Positions 24,683 to 37,468 of a stretch of DNA of 64,000 nt are shown here, in pieces; position 1 is the first letter of the stretch; the number at the start of each line of letters is the position of its first letter. Location: NCBI GenBank assembly GCA_028564675.1, contig JAOVVO010000352.1:1-64000 (forward strand), written 5' to 3'. A program made the position numbers and the translations under genes. This DNA comes from Onchocerca lupi. Its lineage: Eukaryota; Nematoda; Chromadorea; Rhabditida; Onchocercidae. The notes under the pieces were generated by a model. That model was not told where the DNA came from. It ran no database searches and was given only the letters and a program-made list of their open reading frames with translations.

Positions 24683-25770
24683 CTGAAAAACTTAACATTG
24701 ATGATAAAGGGAGAAATCGAATTTTGATAGAATTCGAATAATGATTCGTAAAATTCAGCATGATTTTTCTTCCTTTTTTCTCTATTTTTGAAAATTATCA
24801 GTTTGATAACTTTACGCATTATTCTTGCTCAGTGCATTCTATTTATCACAAGAATTTTATATTCCGTAGAGGATGCATTTGCAGAAACTTCAAGCAAGCC
24901 ATGAAAAACTTGCTATTTGTAGATCGACGAACACAATGCATGCATTTGTATGATTTCATTAACAGATTAATTAATCAATGAATAAAAAGGAGGAGATTTA
25001 ATAATTACTTAGCATCACAAACATTTTCGATAATAACTATATTCAGCAAACAGTTTTACCAAAAAGCTTACTACTATATGGATAATCGGATAAAGCCGAC
25101 CAATTCGGGAAAGCTTAACATTTCGAGAAGTGAGAGTCGAAAATCTCGAAGATTTCCTAATAATTCGTTACTCACAAAAATCACTTCAAAATAAAGTTTT
25201 CACAAAGATTTCGCTGCTCTATCGCAATTAGAAAGAATTCATTGATGTGGAAGCTTTGTTGACTATTATTTGAGTATTAATTTTTCATGTGTGAAATTTG
25301 ATACCGCTATCATGGTGAAATTTGATATCACTACTATAATGACATATTTTCCTTTTATCTGGAGTAAAAAAAAAAAAAGAAGTTTTGAAACAATTAAAAA
25401 AAAAGGGGGGAAAAAATTATATCCAAATACATATTACATAATTCGTTTATATGTACGTATATAACCGATTATTTATAATTAATTATTTGTTGGGTTTTAC
25501 TTTTGCCTTATGAACCAAAATATGTGGATGACTTTTTGTTTTTTTTTTTTCCACACTATCATTTTTTAGGGATATTATAACATTAATAAATGACAAATTT
25601 GAAGTTTGAATTTTGTAAAATTTAGAAATCCGTTGTACATATAATCGATTTTTAAATTTTACAAAATTTGTTATTTATTAAGAAATTTGAAATTGTAAAC
25701 GAAAACTTGTTTAATAACATAATAATTAATTCGAAAAAATTTTTAAAGGAAAGTGAATTTTTCAAGTTCA
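24683..25770. other. Non-coding spacer with an inverted repeat
   Basis: This 1.1-kb gap lies between two reverse-strand genes. It probably includes the 5' region or first exon of the calmodulin-like gene and the 3' UTR of the 25771-26629 gene. The one clear structure is the inverted repeat at 25582-25682, listed separately. Confidence 0.45.
25582..25682. repeat. Imperfect inverted repeat, candidate hairpin
   Basis: The left arm (about 25584-25630) and right arm (25647-25680) share AATAAAT-ACAAATTT and TTTTGTAAAATTTA-AAATC as reverse complements with single mismatches, around a 16-base loop. The left arm has an extra ~10-base bulge. It lies about 90 bases past the stop of the reverse-strand gene at 25771, so probably in its 3' UTR. 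Confidence 0.75.
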
Positions 25771-26629
25771 TCAACCTGGAGGAGTTTCAGGTTGTATACT
25801 ATTAGTTGTTGTAGTAATTCCTCCATTATTACTTTCATTGGAAGATGAGATGGATGTACTTGGTGGACTTTGAAATACACCCACCATATGGACAATACGA
25901 CCTTTGGCTGGCACAGCAAGAGAAGCATCTTGTGATGGCGATGGACAAGGTTGTGGTGGTAGTGCATCTTGAGTATTTTGAGATCTAAAATTCATTTCAA
26001 ATATCATCAGAAATCTATTAATAATTAATAACTTTTGTACCAAATATAAAATATAACATCGTAAATTTTTGCTTTAATAATATATCAACACGCTATACTG
26101 GCACGCTATACTTGAAGACGCTAATAACTGTTCTTGTTTTTATTTTCTATATTTTTTGTTACCATAATATATTACTTATGAATTATTGAAACATTGGTGG
26201 AATGCGTTTAAAACAATATAATAATAATTATAATACAATATCGAATTATATAACCTTAAAGCTGAACAAAATTCTGTAAGACTATGAATAATAGTAATAA
26301 TATCTGATTGTATAATCCTATACCTGAACAGAAAAAAAATCATTAAGAGTTTGGAAATAATTATTTTTTCCCTAATCATTACAATTATATGATAGTTGAT
26401 ATTAACTATCATACATCTACCAGTATAATAGCATTTAATTCAATTGTTTTCTTTTTTTTTTTTTTTTTTTGTTAAATTTCAATAATTAATTATGAAAAAA
26501 GAAAAACTGAAAGACTAACTCATTTTTTGTTAATCGTGTACGTTTGAGTACTTTAGTTAAACCACTTAGATCAAATGTTAATTCTGATCGTCTTTTTGAT
26601 GCCTTCCTGCTGTGCCGTTTTAGCCTCAT
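25771..26629 (-). CDS. Unrecognised 130-residue basic/serine-rich protein
   Basis: I do not recognise this gene. Three reverse exons, 26629-26520, 26323-26255 and 25984-25771, join in phase to 130 codons plus TGA. The N terminus is strongly basic (MRLKRHSRKASKRRSELTFD) and could act as a nuclear signal. A predicted helical middle follows (LSGLTKVLKRTRLTKNEYR, then IITIIHSLTEFCSALRSQ). The C terminus is low-complexity Pro/Ser/Thr/Asn-rich but contains an ordered-looking VPAKGRIVHMVGVFQSPPS. No signal peptide or membrane span is visible. The ATG sits two bases after a TTCTTTTCAG acceptor (26632-26641), typical of SL trans-splicing. Donors are GTTAGT and GTTATA, weaker than in neighbouring genes. 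Confidence comes from exon phasing and composition, not homology. Confidence 0.6.
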
Positions 26630-26631
26630 CA

Positions 26632-26641
26632 CTGAAAAGAA
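26632..26641 (-). promoter_or_regulatory. Possible spliced-leader acceptor
   Basis: TCTTTTCAG on the reverse strand ends two bases before the ATG at 26629. No upstream coding exon is apparent, so trans-splicing is the simplest reading. Confidence 0.4.
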
Positions 26642-27410
26642 TCCTGAAGCCGCAATCTCGCCAGTTTCACAAGTTTTTATCCATCTGTTTCCATCACTGA
26701 AACTTGTTTATTCGACTAAAACAAATGCAATGGTTGAGGTTTTACTCAAACATTTTGACAAAACAATTTTCAATAGATAAGCAATGTCATAAATCAAACA
26801 AACTTCACTATTTGTCACATTCAAATGTTTTCATGAAATTATGAATCATTTTGACAAATTGATTATCATTTTTTTCAATTCACATATGAAATGGGAAAAG
26901 GAAATTTTAATTATAATCATTTTATAATATTACGATTATTTTTAATTTACATATATTAAATACGAAATGGGAAGAGAAAATTGATATTCTGCAAAAACAT
27001 TAGCTGCATACATAAGAGTTTTAAACAAATTAAAATAAAATTTAAGAAATTAAAATTATTTTTCGGTTAAAAAAGAAAAAATTTTTCTCATTCATTATTA
27101 AATATTTTTTCTTCAAATAAACCACTTTTTTTACTGAATAATCAAAAAAAAAAGAAGTTCGATCTCATAATATTACTAATTTTTGTCTCTAACATTTTTG
27201 ATTAAAAATTTTATAAAAATGTTTTAAAAAATTAATTGTAAAGTATGCGAAAGAAGAATGTTTCGACCAAAAATGAGTGAAATACATCAATAACGATAAA
27301 ATTAAACAGTTAAATAACTTGAAAAAAACGACAGAAGGCAACACCAATACTTTTTCCTTTTCACTTTGATCAATAAAATTTAACAAAATGATAAAATAAT
27401 GAGAAAACAA

Positions 27411-27415
<5 letters not shown>

Positions 27416-27452
<37 letters not shown>

Positions 27453-27474
27453 GCCTTTTTTTTTTTTTTTTTTT
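27416..27474. repeat. A tract facing a T tract, self-complementary
   Basis: A run of about 32 A is followed by eight bases (GTTTCGCC) and then about 19 T. The two tracts can pair as a snap-back. Length may be unreliable in assembly. Confidence 0.8.
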
Positions 27475-28271
27475 CCTCAAGAAGAAGAAGAAGAAGAAAA
27501 AGTTTATTGAGATTTAAACATTGACGCTTGAAAAGTTTTCTCCGATGAAGCACATATCTCTGTACTAGATCAATTGACACTTTGTTTCCGTTTCATGACA
27601 TGTTAGTACTTTGTCATTTACATAACTGCGACAGCATAACAAGTCAACAATTTTCGATAACCAATCAAGTTAAAAACTTTGGGGAATAATTTATGATAGT
27701 ATGGAGAGAAAGTGAGAAACGAAAATAATAGACATGTTTATTCATTGAAATAAATCCAATTGTTTAGAGTGAAAAGATATGATAAAAGGTTGTGTTAAAA
27801 GAAAAAAAAAAAAAAATTGGAATTGATTATATTTTTAAATTCATTATTACTATCTTTTTATGTTGCAATAAGAAAAAAATTCCAATAATCTTATTTTTTT
27901 TTTTTTTTTTTTTAAATAAATCCATATTCTCCTAATTTTGTCAAATTATTTTTTCGAATTTTTCACTAACATGTGTATATATTCATGAATTAATGTTACA
28001 TTTTTTATTCCTTTTTTCTTTTTTTTGAGTTTTAAAATTTTTTCAATTTCCTTTATGAATTTATTGCTTGGAAATATATCTTTTATGATATTTATAGCCT
28101 AAAAATAGAATGGAGAAAAAAGAATAAAAGGAAAAAAAAAGTTAAACTTTGATCCTGAAAAACGTTGCCAAAAGTTAAAGAAGTATGCATGTGTGCATTG
28201 GTGAAGTTGTTAAAATTGAATGTGAAATGCGCAAATAGCGTCATGGCAACAGTTTTTGTGTTTGATAGATA

Positions 28272-28309
28272 AAGCAGCATGGAAAACAAACTTGTTTTTC
28301 ATGCTGCTT
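28272..28309. repeat. Compact hairpin, 18-bp stem
   Basis: AAGCAGCATGGAAAACAA is followed after two bases by its reverse complement with one mismatch. The stem includes a GC-richer AAGCAGCAT core that is unlike the surrounding A/T tracts. No gene overlaps it. Confidence 0.8.
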
Positions 28310-31300
28310 AAATGAAAGTTTATTGAAAAACAATGAATGGCAAAAAAAAAAAAAAAAAAGGAAAAATTTAATTTCGTTTTTTTTATTGTTTGGAAAAAAA
28401 AAAAAAAAAAAAAAAAATTTGCGATGCAAAAGTTTGTCCAAATGATATAAAATTTAGAAATAAAAGCGAATAATGGAAAATTTAGAAATAAAAGTTTGGA
28501 AACTTTTTCTTTTCAGTAAAAAGGAAAAATATTGCAATTGCTTATTTTGTGAGAAGTATATTAACTTTTTCATTAATTTTCATGAACTTTTTAATTTTAT
28601 TTTCAGGACAATTGTTAACATATAAATATATCTCTATGTTTTTTTTTTTTTTTTTTGGAAAAGTAAATTTCTTGCAATAAATTCTTCAATTTTTAAAATT
28701 ATAGGGAAGAATGCATCGTCTTTTCCATCAAAAATAATTGCTTTAAAAAAGATCTAGACATATAATCAATGAAAATTAAAATATTTATTCGATCATCATT
28801 AATTGAATGATTATTCGGCAAAAAAAATTGAAAACCTAAAAATACATATGTACAAATAAAATGTTTGAAATAATATTTCAAAATTTGGAAAAAAAATTCC
28901 AATAAAAATTAGAATAATATATGTTTATAAAGAGTAAAGGAAAAATAAATGCAATACTTACATGAGCAATTAATTTTTAATCGAATAACATTGATGAATG
29001 AAAAAAAATTTTCATTTATTGATTATCTGTCACATGTTCTTTTTATTCTTTTTTTTTTTTTTTAGACCATAATTTGTGTGCTATCCATTTTCAACTTAGC
29101 TTTTTCTTTCTTGTTTTCTATCTTCTCCAATTTCATTTTTTTTTAAATTTACGAAAATATTCAAACATTTACTTTTTTAAGCCGAATAATTTATTTTTCC
29201 TCCATTCAACTTCTTTCCTTCTCCTTTTTTTTTTTTTTTTTTGAACGATTGAGATTATTTTTGACAACAAATGAGCAAAATTTTCGATTTTGCTCAAAGT
29301 TTGTTAGTCTATTATAAGAAAAAAAAAAAAAAAAAAAGAAAAAAAGTACAGGGAAATTCGGACAATCATTGTTAGTCTAATTGCTTATGATGGAATATTC
29401 AAAATGAAATTTTTGAAATTTTCGAATTTATCTAACGGTCACATTTCGGATGACGCGATGTGATGTTATAATCAAATTTTAGAAACATCCATCCATAATA
29501 TGAATTAGATGTTTCATATTATAGATAAATCTATGGCATTATATTAAAGGGTTTCTACTAAAGAATTCAAACTTTTTCCTTTCATTTCTTGAAAAAACGA
29601 AAATAAAATGGCATTTAAAAAAAAAAAAAAAAAAAGCAAAGAAACAAACGACAGCTTGACAAGTTGCTTTTTTGCTCATCCGATAAAAAGAATCGATCGT
29701 TTATAGCAAATCCGAAAATACTAATGGCGAGTTTTGAGAAAAAATAGTTACAAATGAAAAGTAAGAAAATTTCAAAACTTATTCTAAGTTTTCGAAATTT
29801 CAGAATGAAAGGAAGGAAAGGAAAAAACTCGTTAACTGTATAATAATTTTACAGGAAGAAGGATGATTTATTTTAGGAGTGTTCCATACATGACTTTTGG
29901 CTACGGTAAGTGGCATCACATTTTTCTTAAGCTACAGTATCTTTATGCATATCATTTTAGCAAATGCTAAGAATTAATTTAAATAATATAAATTAGACAT
30001 TTGTTAATAACTATTGCATACGACTTTACAAAAATAACAAGTAAATATTTTTTTTAAAAATTTAAAGCAGTTTTTTAAAGTATTTTTAACAAATTATTAA
30101 AAAGGAGAAAAAAGGAATTTCAAACATCCTATAGTAAAAAGGGATAAAAAAAAAAAAAAAAAAAAGGGGGATTGAAAGAGAGAAAAAGCAATAACAAAAT
30201 TTAGTTATGACGTAAAACTAAGGATGAGAAAAATGAAATGAAAATTATAAGATATAAAAAGGAGATAAACCAAAATTAGTCATGAAATAATTAGAGAATA
30301 ATAATAAAAAAAAAAAAAAAGTACAATAAAAGTAAAACCAAGAAAATTAAATTAAATAAGAGGAAAAAACTAAATTATTTTTAAGTTAATAATATATTTA
30401 ATAGATTATTTGGAAAGCTTTTTGAATAGAAAATGAAATTAAAGGCAATTGTTAGTTTGACAAATAGTACGGGAGAGTGATGACGTTGACATCTAACTTT
30501 ATTATCTAATTTTCTCCAATAATTTTCATTAATTATTTAATTTTCATCAATTTATCCATCCTCAATACTATAAATAGAGTTAGTGAAGAGAAAGTGAGAG
30601 GAAAATAAATGAGAGAAAAAAAAAGGAATGAAAAAAAAAAAATAAAATAGAAAGAATGAAGTTAAAACAAAATGAAAAGTGATAGGATAACGTAGTGAAA
30701 CGAAAAGAGAAACTGTTCGACGAACTTTTCGTATCCAATTTTTTTCGTTTTTTTTTTTTTTTCTTTTTTTTTTTGAATCAATGCTTTTTCAAAACAAAAC
30801 CTTGAACATCAAAAAACAAAAACTAAAAATTTCATTCGATCATTAATTCTTTTCAAAAATTATTATATAATTTCAATTATTGACTGAGCATTTAGGAATT
30901 GAATGTCGCAATCTTTAAAAAAAAGCAAAAATGAAATTCTTGTAGTTTGTTTGAAATTGTAAAAATATATTTATCAACAAAATGAGATAATAAATATTTC
31001 CATGTCATGATGATAATTTTGAGATGTAAAGGTCAAATTAAGGAGAGGGAAAAGAATTCATTTAAAATTATCAAAATAATGATTTATATTACTCGAGGTT
31101 TCCGGAATTGTGAACAAAGAAAACAAGTTTATCGTGTAATTTTCGTCTCGCTTTTTTTTTTTTATGTTTTTATTTTTCCGAATTCTCTCAGTCATTAGAA
31201 CTTCCATTGAATGAAAATAAATAATCAACGAGTTAGAAGGAAATCTTTCATAAATATTAGTCAATAAATAGAAAAAAATTAATCAAGTTAATATTAATTT

Positions 31301-31591
31301 AAAAATCGAACAGTCTTGCATAGTTAATCCGGAAATTAGCAACAAATGAACAATCACAAATGATCAAAAAAAAAAAAAAAACCTCCAAAATGATACACAA
31401 TCATTGATGATAATGAAATAACATGATAAATTTAATTCACGAGAAATATCAATAGAAAAGAGGGAAAAAAAATTGCCTGCTGCGATAATCAAGTAGTTTT
31501 GAACAGAAATTTTAAGAAGAAAAAGAAATGTAGAAAGAGGAGGAGGAGATTTGAAATGAAATTTAAAGTGATTTGTAGCATTGTGATATAT

Positions 31592-31609
31592 GCACACATA
31601 CACACATAC

Positions 31610-31642
<33 letters not shown>

Positions 31643-31668
31643 TACACATACACATACATCAACATACA
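31592..31668. repeat. CA/TACACA microsatellite
   Basis: Interrupted repeat of ACACAT and ACATAC units. It opens frames of His/Ile/Tyr or Val/Cys/Met on both strands, none of which is a credible gene. Confidence 0.85.
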
Positions 31669-33662
31669 TGCAACAAAACATAAATGTTTGCGTAGCTGAA
31701 GGAAGGCTAGCAAACGAGTAAAGCCTCAAACTTCAGGCATGGATGCATGCGTTGATTAAATCATAGATTTTGAAACTATCACTACTATTTTCAACTAATT
31801 TAATTTAGTCGTGTTGCTAATTTTAGGTCAACCAGGATTCATTCATTTCATCAAACATTTATTCAAAATATAAAAAGTACGAAAGACAAGGAAGAAGAAA
31901 GTTTTCTCCTCTCTGCGAAATCTCATTCACTTTCAAATCTGAAAGCAAAATTCATCTTCTGTTTTAGAAGCAACGAAGAAGTACTTCTTCTTCCTTTTTT
32001 TTTTTTTCATTATGCTTATTCTGATGCATACAAATACACATGCACATACACATTATCGAACTTCAAACAAATATATTATTCAAATATGTAATTTGGAAGC
32101 ATAAGCTTGAAATGAAGAAAAAATAAAAGCTTAAAATTAGGTAAAATTAAATGTATAGAAAATTATAACGGTTAATAGATAGTTGACGTGGGCGTTGATG
32201 CAGTAAAGGTTCGCGAAATAGAACCTGAATCGATCTGCGCAAACCTTATTGCTTTTAGCTCAATTTCATATGGAAAATATTGAAAATTAAAGTTGAAATT
32301 TAAGATTCGAATTAAAGATCAAATACAATATATATACAAAAAGTTATACAGCTTAGCAAATATTTTCGGATTAGTGATTTGAAACCTTTGCTGCTCGATT
32401 TGATCAATGCAATATTTCGATTTTGTCAAAATGTTGATTAAAACTTCCTGCTCTCATATCCGTAAATGCAAGAATTTTTTATGATCATACATATTTATGC
32501 CTAATGCTATAGGATGATATATGGAATCGATATGGAATTGAAAAATCGGTTTTCGTTTTTCTCTTTTTTTCTTTTTTTCAATCAAGTTATTATGTTTTTT
32601 TATTCAATTAAAATAATGAACAATGGATAATTGAAAAGAATGCTATTACAATAAAAATAGTAAAAATCAAAGAAGAAATTACTATAGTAATTAATACAGT
32701 AATTGAGTGCCAATTATGTGGGCCATCAAATGATTTAGGCTGCCATTTCAAATTTTCACTAATAAAATTGCAAACTTCAAACATGGATGCATTTTGGTTT
32801 CTTCATTTATGATGACAATCTATTACATAATATTTGTATTTATGCATTAATTGAGTTGCCACATTGTAACAAATAACTTTTTAAATGACAATTTTTTAAT
32901 GTTTCCAAATGTTAATAATTTATATTCCTGCATAAATAATCCTTAATTCGAAAAATGAAATTGAAAATTTTGCAAATATGAAGTGCAATTATTTCTTTTG
33001 AAACTTATTTATCTCAAAAGAAAAGAATATCTACCGAACTGAACAATTGCTGTTGAGAATGAATTTCAGATTTCTGATGAATTCCTATCGTTGCAACAAA
33101 CGAACAATTAATTGTTTCGAATGCAGGAAATTGTTTTGTTGTATGGGAAGGCTTTGAGGAAATGTGATGATTATATCAGAAGAACTAAATGCGAAATAAT
33201 GCAGTGTAATTAGGAATTCATCGGAAAAAAAAAGACTGCGAAGATTGATCGATTGTAATTGAATTTACAGAAAATGAAATTAAAATTTGAAAAAGTGCGA
33301 TGTTCTAACTTTTATTTGCCAATTTTTTGAAACACTTTGTTGAAACTTCTTTTTCCTTTTCCCTTTTTTTTTTTTTTTTTTTTTTGAATTATTTAAAAGA
33401 TGAAGGTCATAAATGATATTTTTTTTGATTTGTTCGAAAAATTCATCTGTACAAATATAATTAACATTTTAAAGCATCAAGTGAACTATTGCATTTGATT
33501 ATATAAGCATTATTATTTTTCTTTCTTTCTTTTACTAAAATTAACAAAAAATTAGGAATAAAATGTGGGTGAGGATAAAAAAAAAAAAAGAAAAAAAAAG
33601 AAGCATTTTAAATTTCTAAAGCTGATACAACGAATAATGAAATCATTTTATCCGCTATTTTA

Positions 33663-33680
33663 AAGTGCTTTAAAGCACTT
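33663..33680. repeat. Perfect 18-bp palindrome
   Basis: AAGTGCTTTAAAGCACTT equals its own reverse complement. It is isolated in non-coding DNA. Confidence 0.85.
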
Positions 33681-33873
33681 GATTTCCGGAAAAATTCCGA
33701 TCATTGTTTACATAAAGTCAACATTACCAACATTTTTATTAAAATTGTTCGGTTTTATCAATAATTAATAAAGAGAAAATTAAGCTTAATGAATAAATAA
33801 TGCCGATAAAGTCTTTAATACGAATAAATGATATCATAGTCATATCAAGTGGTTTGCTTTGTTTGGATTTATC

Positions 33874-33874
<1 letters not shown>

Positions 33875-33915
<41 letters not shown>
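33875..33915. repeat. Long A homopolymer
   Basis: About 41 consecutive A, the longest homopolymer in the window. Others of 20-31 bases occur at 1-29, 5961, 39041-39071 (T) and 57850 (T). Confidence 0.85.
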
Positions 33916-33917
<2 letters not shown>

Positions 33918-35265
33918 AAGAAAAAGAAGAAGAAGCGAAAGCAAATTTTGTTCATGATTTTTAGAAAGGAAATGATAATAGGAAATAGAATTTAAAGAAT
34001 TAAAAGTCATAAGATATATTTTTAGAGCAATCCAGTAAAGGTATTTATTTAGCTTAACGCTACAATTTTTATCGATTATCATTGCATTGTTTTGTTCCAA
34101 ATGATCGATGTATTTCTAAAACTGACGTATAATTATCCTATTATTGACATATTTATGAGAAATAAACTCGATTTAACACGTTATAATTAATAGTATAAAT
34201 TGAAATGTTTGCTAAAATTCATATCTTGTCATATTTAATTCATTGCTGCTAATTGTATGATTCATACAGTTGATTAATCCCAAAATTTTGATAAAAAACG
34301 AGAAAAGACCATCTGATAAGCCGATAATTTATTTACATTGAAAAGCTTCGGTTTATGAACATATCAAAAAATACCAATTATTTTACAATGAATAGATTTT
34401 TTTTTTTTTTTTTTTTGGCAGATAATTGTTGACTATAATATATTTGTCAATGTTCTTTGATCTCAATATTTCTAAATTACTATTAAATTATTGCAGAAGT
34501 AATTACGCTTTCTGCAGCAAATTTTAAGTCATTATAATTTGACCGAAACATGTTTCAAAACAATTATTTATTAATTAAAATAAGAACCATTAAAGAAGAG
34601 ATTTTTGTCAATGAGCATTTCCATAGCAAAGAAACGCGCATCTTAGGATTCACTTAATTCTTAGAAAATGTTTCTTCTTCATTTACATCTTGCTGTTCGT
34701 GGAATTTCTCGGCAATTTTTGAAAAAAACTAATAGTTGCTTAACGGGAACTTAAGTAAATATGGTGAGTAAGACGAAATTTTGTAACTTATTTAGTTCAA
34801 TTTTTGAAGCGTTAGTTGTTTAACTTGTGGTCGGAAGTTGCTGTAAAAAAGGTCTGGAACATTCACTAATTAGTTGCAGGTTTAGAATTTTGAATCATTG
34901 CATCAATTTACCGAGCGTATTTTTCAGATGCAGTTGTTGCATCAGGATTCAGAAAGCCACAAAGACAGAAGATGACCAAACATTGATCATAACCTTCTTT
35001 GTACAAAATTGATTTAGGAATATTTTGAAGTTTCTCATCCGTCCAAACACTAAGATGGTATTCGTCATTATCAAATACAACTTATTTTTTGTCTCACATC
35101 TTATTCAATTAAAAAATCGCTTTTTTTTTTTTTTTTTTTACTGAGAGAAGATCTGATTTCAAAAGAAGGATTTTTTAATTATCGATTTGCTCATAAATTA
35201 CCAACTTTATATCCTTCTTATCTGGTTCAAATGCCAAATCATTGCGAAATTCCTCGGTGAGACAT

Positions 35266-35405
35266 TTAAACTATTGAAAATTTCAAAATCAAACAAAATT
35301 AGAAAGAAATCTTTCTGTTTAATTCATATGCAACTCGTTCATTTTTTTTCTTGCAAAGAGATTTCTTTCTAATTTTGTTTGAATTGTTTCGTTTTTGAAA
35401 TTTTC
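35266..35405. repeat. Long imperfect inverted repeat, candidate hairpin
   Basis: The left arm at about 35276-35312 carries GAAAATTTCAAAA and CAAACAAAATTAGAAAGAA. The right arm at 35359-35405 carries both blocks in reverse complement. A ~10-base insert separates the two blocks in the right arm only, and the loop is about 46 bases. Weak pairing continues outward to about 35266. No gene overlaps it. Confidence 0.8.
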
Positions 35406-36401
35406 AATATTATAAAGGCATAAAGGAAAGATATGCATAGATTGAAAGCTTTATAAATGCTAACTTTCATTAAAATTTCATTTAACTGTCAATTGGAAAG
35501 CGTTGAAAATCGTTGATGATGACATATTTCTCTTAAGCATATTTAGTGCTAAATTTCTTTCATCTTTTAATAAAAAAAATTCACCGGTGATGATCATTGT
35601 AATCTAGAAATTCGTTTTCACTTTACATCATTAATTCATGCCGAATTAATTTCGATTCATTGAATTTTTTTTTTCAGAATTTCCAAATAAATTTAATTAT
35701 CAATTTCTTTTTTTTTCCTCCATAAATTATGCATGTAAACATATATAAATGATGAAATTAGAAATAATACAAACATCAATGAAAAAGTGGAAGAAAAGGA
35801 AAAAAAAAAATTAAGATAAAAAAAATTGATAAGATAATATTCCGCTATTGATATGCTCATTTGTATGCATAAAGAATTGATTATTCATATGTGCAAATAA
35901 TGCAACAGCAATTTTTATTCATTATTTGAATTTTGTTTAATTAAAAATCCTTTTCTTTCCTCTTATTCTATTTTGTTTACTTATGTATTAACGACTGAAA
36001 GGAATACACTTTTTTATCATTGCAGTGAAATTATAAACAAACGTATCATGAAATCAATTGATTTTTTATCCATGCAATAAAATTTTGGAAATGAAAATTA
36101 TCAACGTAAAACAGGAAATGGATCAAATGACATTGATTGTTGGGTGGAGAATTTACCGCTTTTCTTTTTTTGTCATTTCCTCCCTCTTTCCTCTTTATAA
36201 TTTCTCAATTTGTTGAAAAGTTTACACAACTTTTAACTTTCTGCATACATTACTTTTGGTTGGGTAAGTATTCTGTTTTAATGTTTGTAATTTGATTTTT
36301 GTAATAATAATAATGAATATTTTTGTAATAACAATAAATGTTTCAAAAATATTTATTATTTAAAATAGATTTTTTTATGAAAAACCAATTTTCTCTCTCT
36401 T

Positions 36402-36411
36402 TTATTTCCAG
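36402..36411 (+). promoter_or_regulatory. Possible spliced-leader acceptor for adenosine deaminase
   Basis: TTTATTTCCAG with a CT-rich upstream tract lies 22 bases before the ATG at 36434. No coding exon is seen upstream. Confidence 0.4.
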
Positions 36412-36433
36412 CAAATTACTTCATATAGCAAAA

Positions 36434-37437
36434 ATGGATGACGAAATATGCAAACGATTCGATTTTCCAAAAGTATGGAATAGAATGAAATTTTTGAATT
36501 TTAAATATGAATTGTTAAAAATTAAATATTCGTTGAATTTTTTCTTTTTCTAGTCTATTATTTTAAATTTTTTTTTCCAACAGTTTTATGCTTTAAAAAT
36601 TTGATATTACGAAAAAACCAAATATTTATAGTCCTTCTTTTTTTTTTTTTTTTTTTTTTTTTAGGTTGAATTACATTTACACTTGGATGGTGCTATACGA
36701 CATCAAACTTTACTTGATCTTTCGATGTAAATTTCGATCAATTTTTTCTTTTTTCTGTCTTTTTTTTTTTTATTTTTCTCTTGCCATCGTTTATTTTCAA
36801 CAAGAATTTATTAGTGTGAACTTTTAACTTCGTTCCGTAAATACTTCAACAAATTGCATTAAAATGTATTTGCATCTCCAGCACTGTCAATCATTACTAT
36901 CATTTGTCAGCTCCATTATTCATTTGGATTGCTGAAAAATTGAATTTCTGTTTGACAGTGACATTGTAAAGAATAAATCAACTTTACTGCAACTTCACAA
37001 AAGAACAAATTAAAGAAAAAAAAAAAAAATCGAAATTTGTTAGAAAAGTTTTGATGGTCAAAATAAGTTAATTTTAGCCAAACAATATATTTTTTATCTA
37101 AATGATAGAATTTTTGGCCATGTTAACATGGATTTGAAGTTTTGCTTTTTTAATTTAGCATTACCTTATCGATCGAACAATAAAATATGAAAATGATTGA
37201 ATTCAACTCATAATACTATTGACTGATATACTTCATTTATTTATCATTTTTGCTTGAATATTTAATAAAAAAATAATTTAAATAATTTTCAGAGAAAAGG
37301 GGATCGATTTAAAAGGAGCTAAGACAATTGATGAAGTACGAGATGTTGTTGTTACTCGTGAACCATCGAATTTAGCTAAAATGCTGGAACCATTTGATCT
37401 ATTTCTTCCAGTTCTTGCGTTTGTTATTAATCAATAA

Positions 37438-37468
<31 letters not shown>

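Larger units (their letters stand above)
26642..36401. other. Long non-coding region
   Basis: Almost 10 kb without a supportable gene. Open frames are short and reflect A/T homopolymers or the CA-rich microsatellite at 31.6 kb. Structure that does stand out is listed separately: adjacent A and T tracts at 27.4 kb, hairpins at 28.3 and 35.3 kb, a perfect palindrome at 33.66 kb and a 41-nt A run at 33.88 kb. Distal promoter elements of the adenosine deaminase gene could lie at the right end. Confidence 0.55.

Noticed and set aside
31364..31729. Open frames on both strands over the CA microsatellite
   Set aside because: Translated dinucleotide repeat, not a gene.
32190..32260. tRNA-like T-arm (GGTTCGCGAAATAGAACC)
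   Set aside because: No matching D arm, anticodon arm or acceptor stem at the right spacing.
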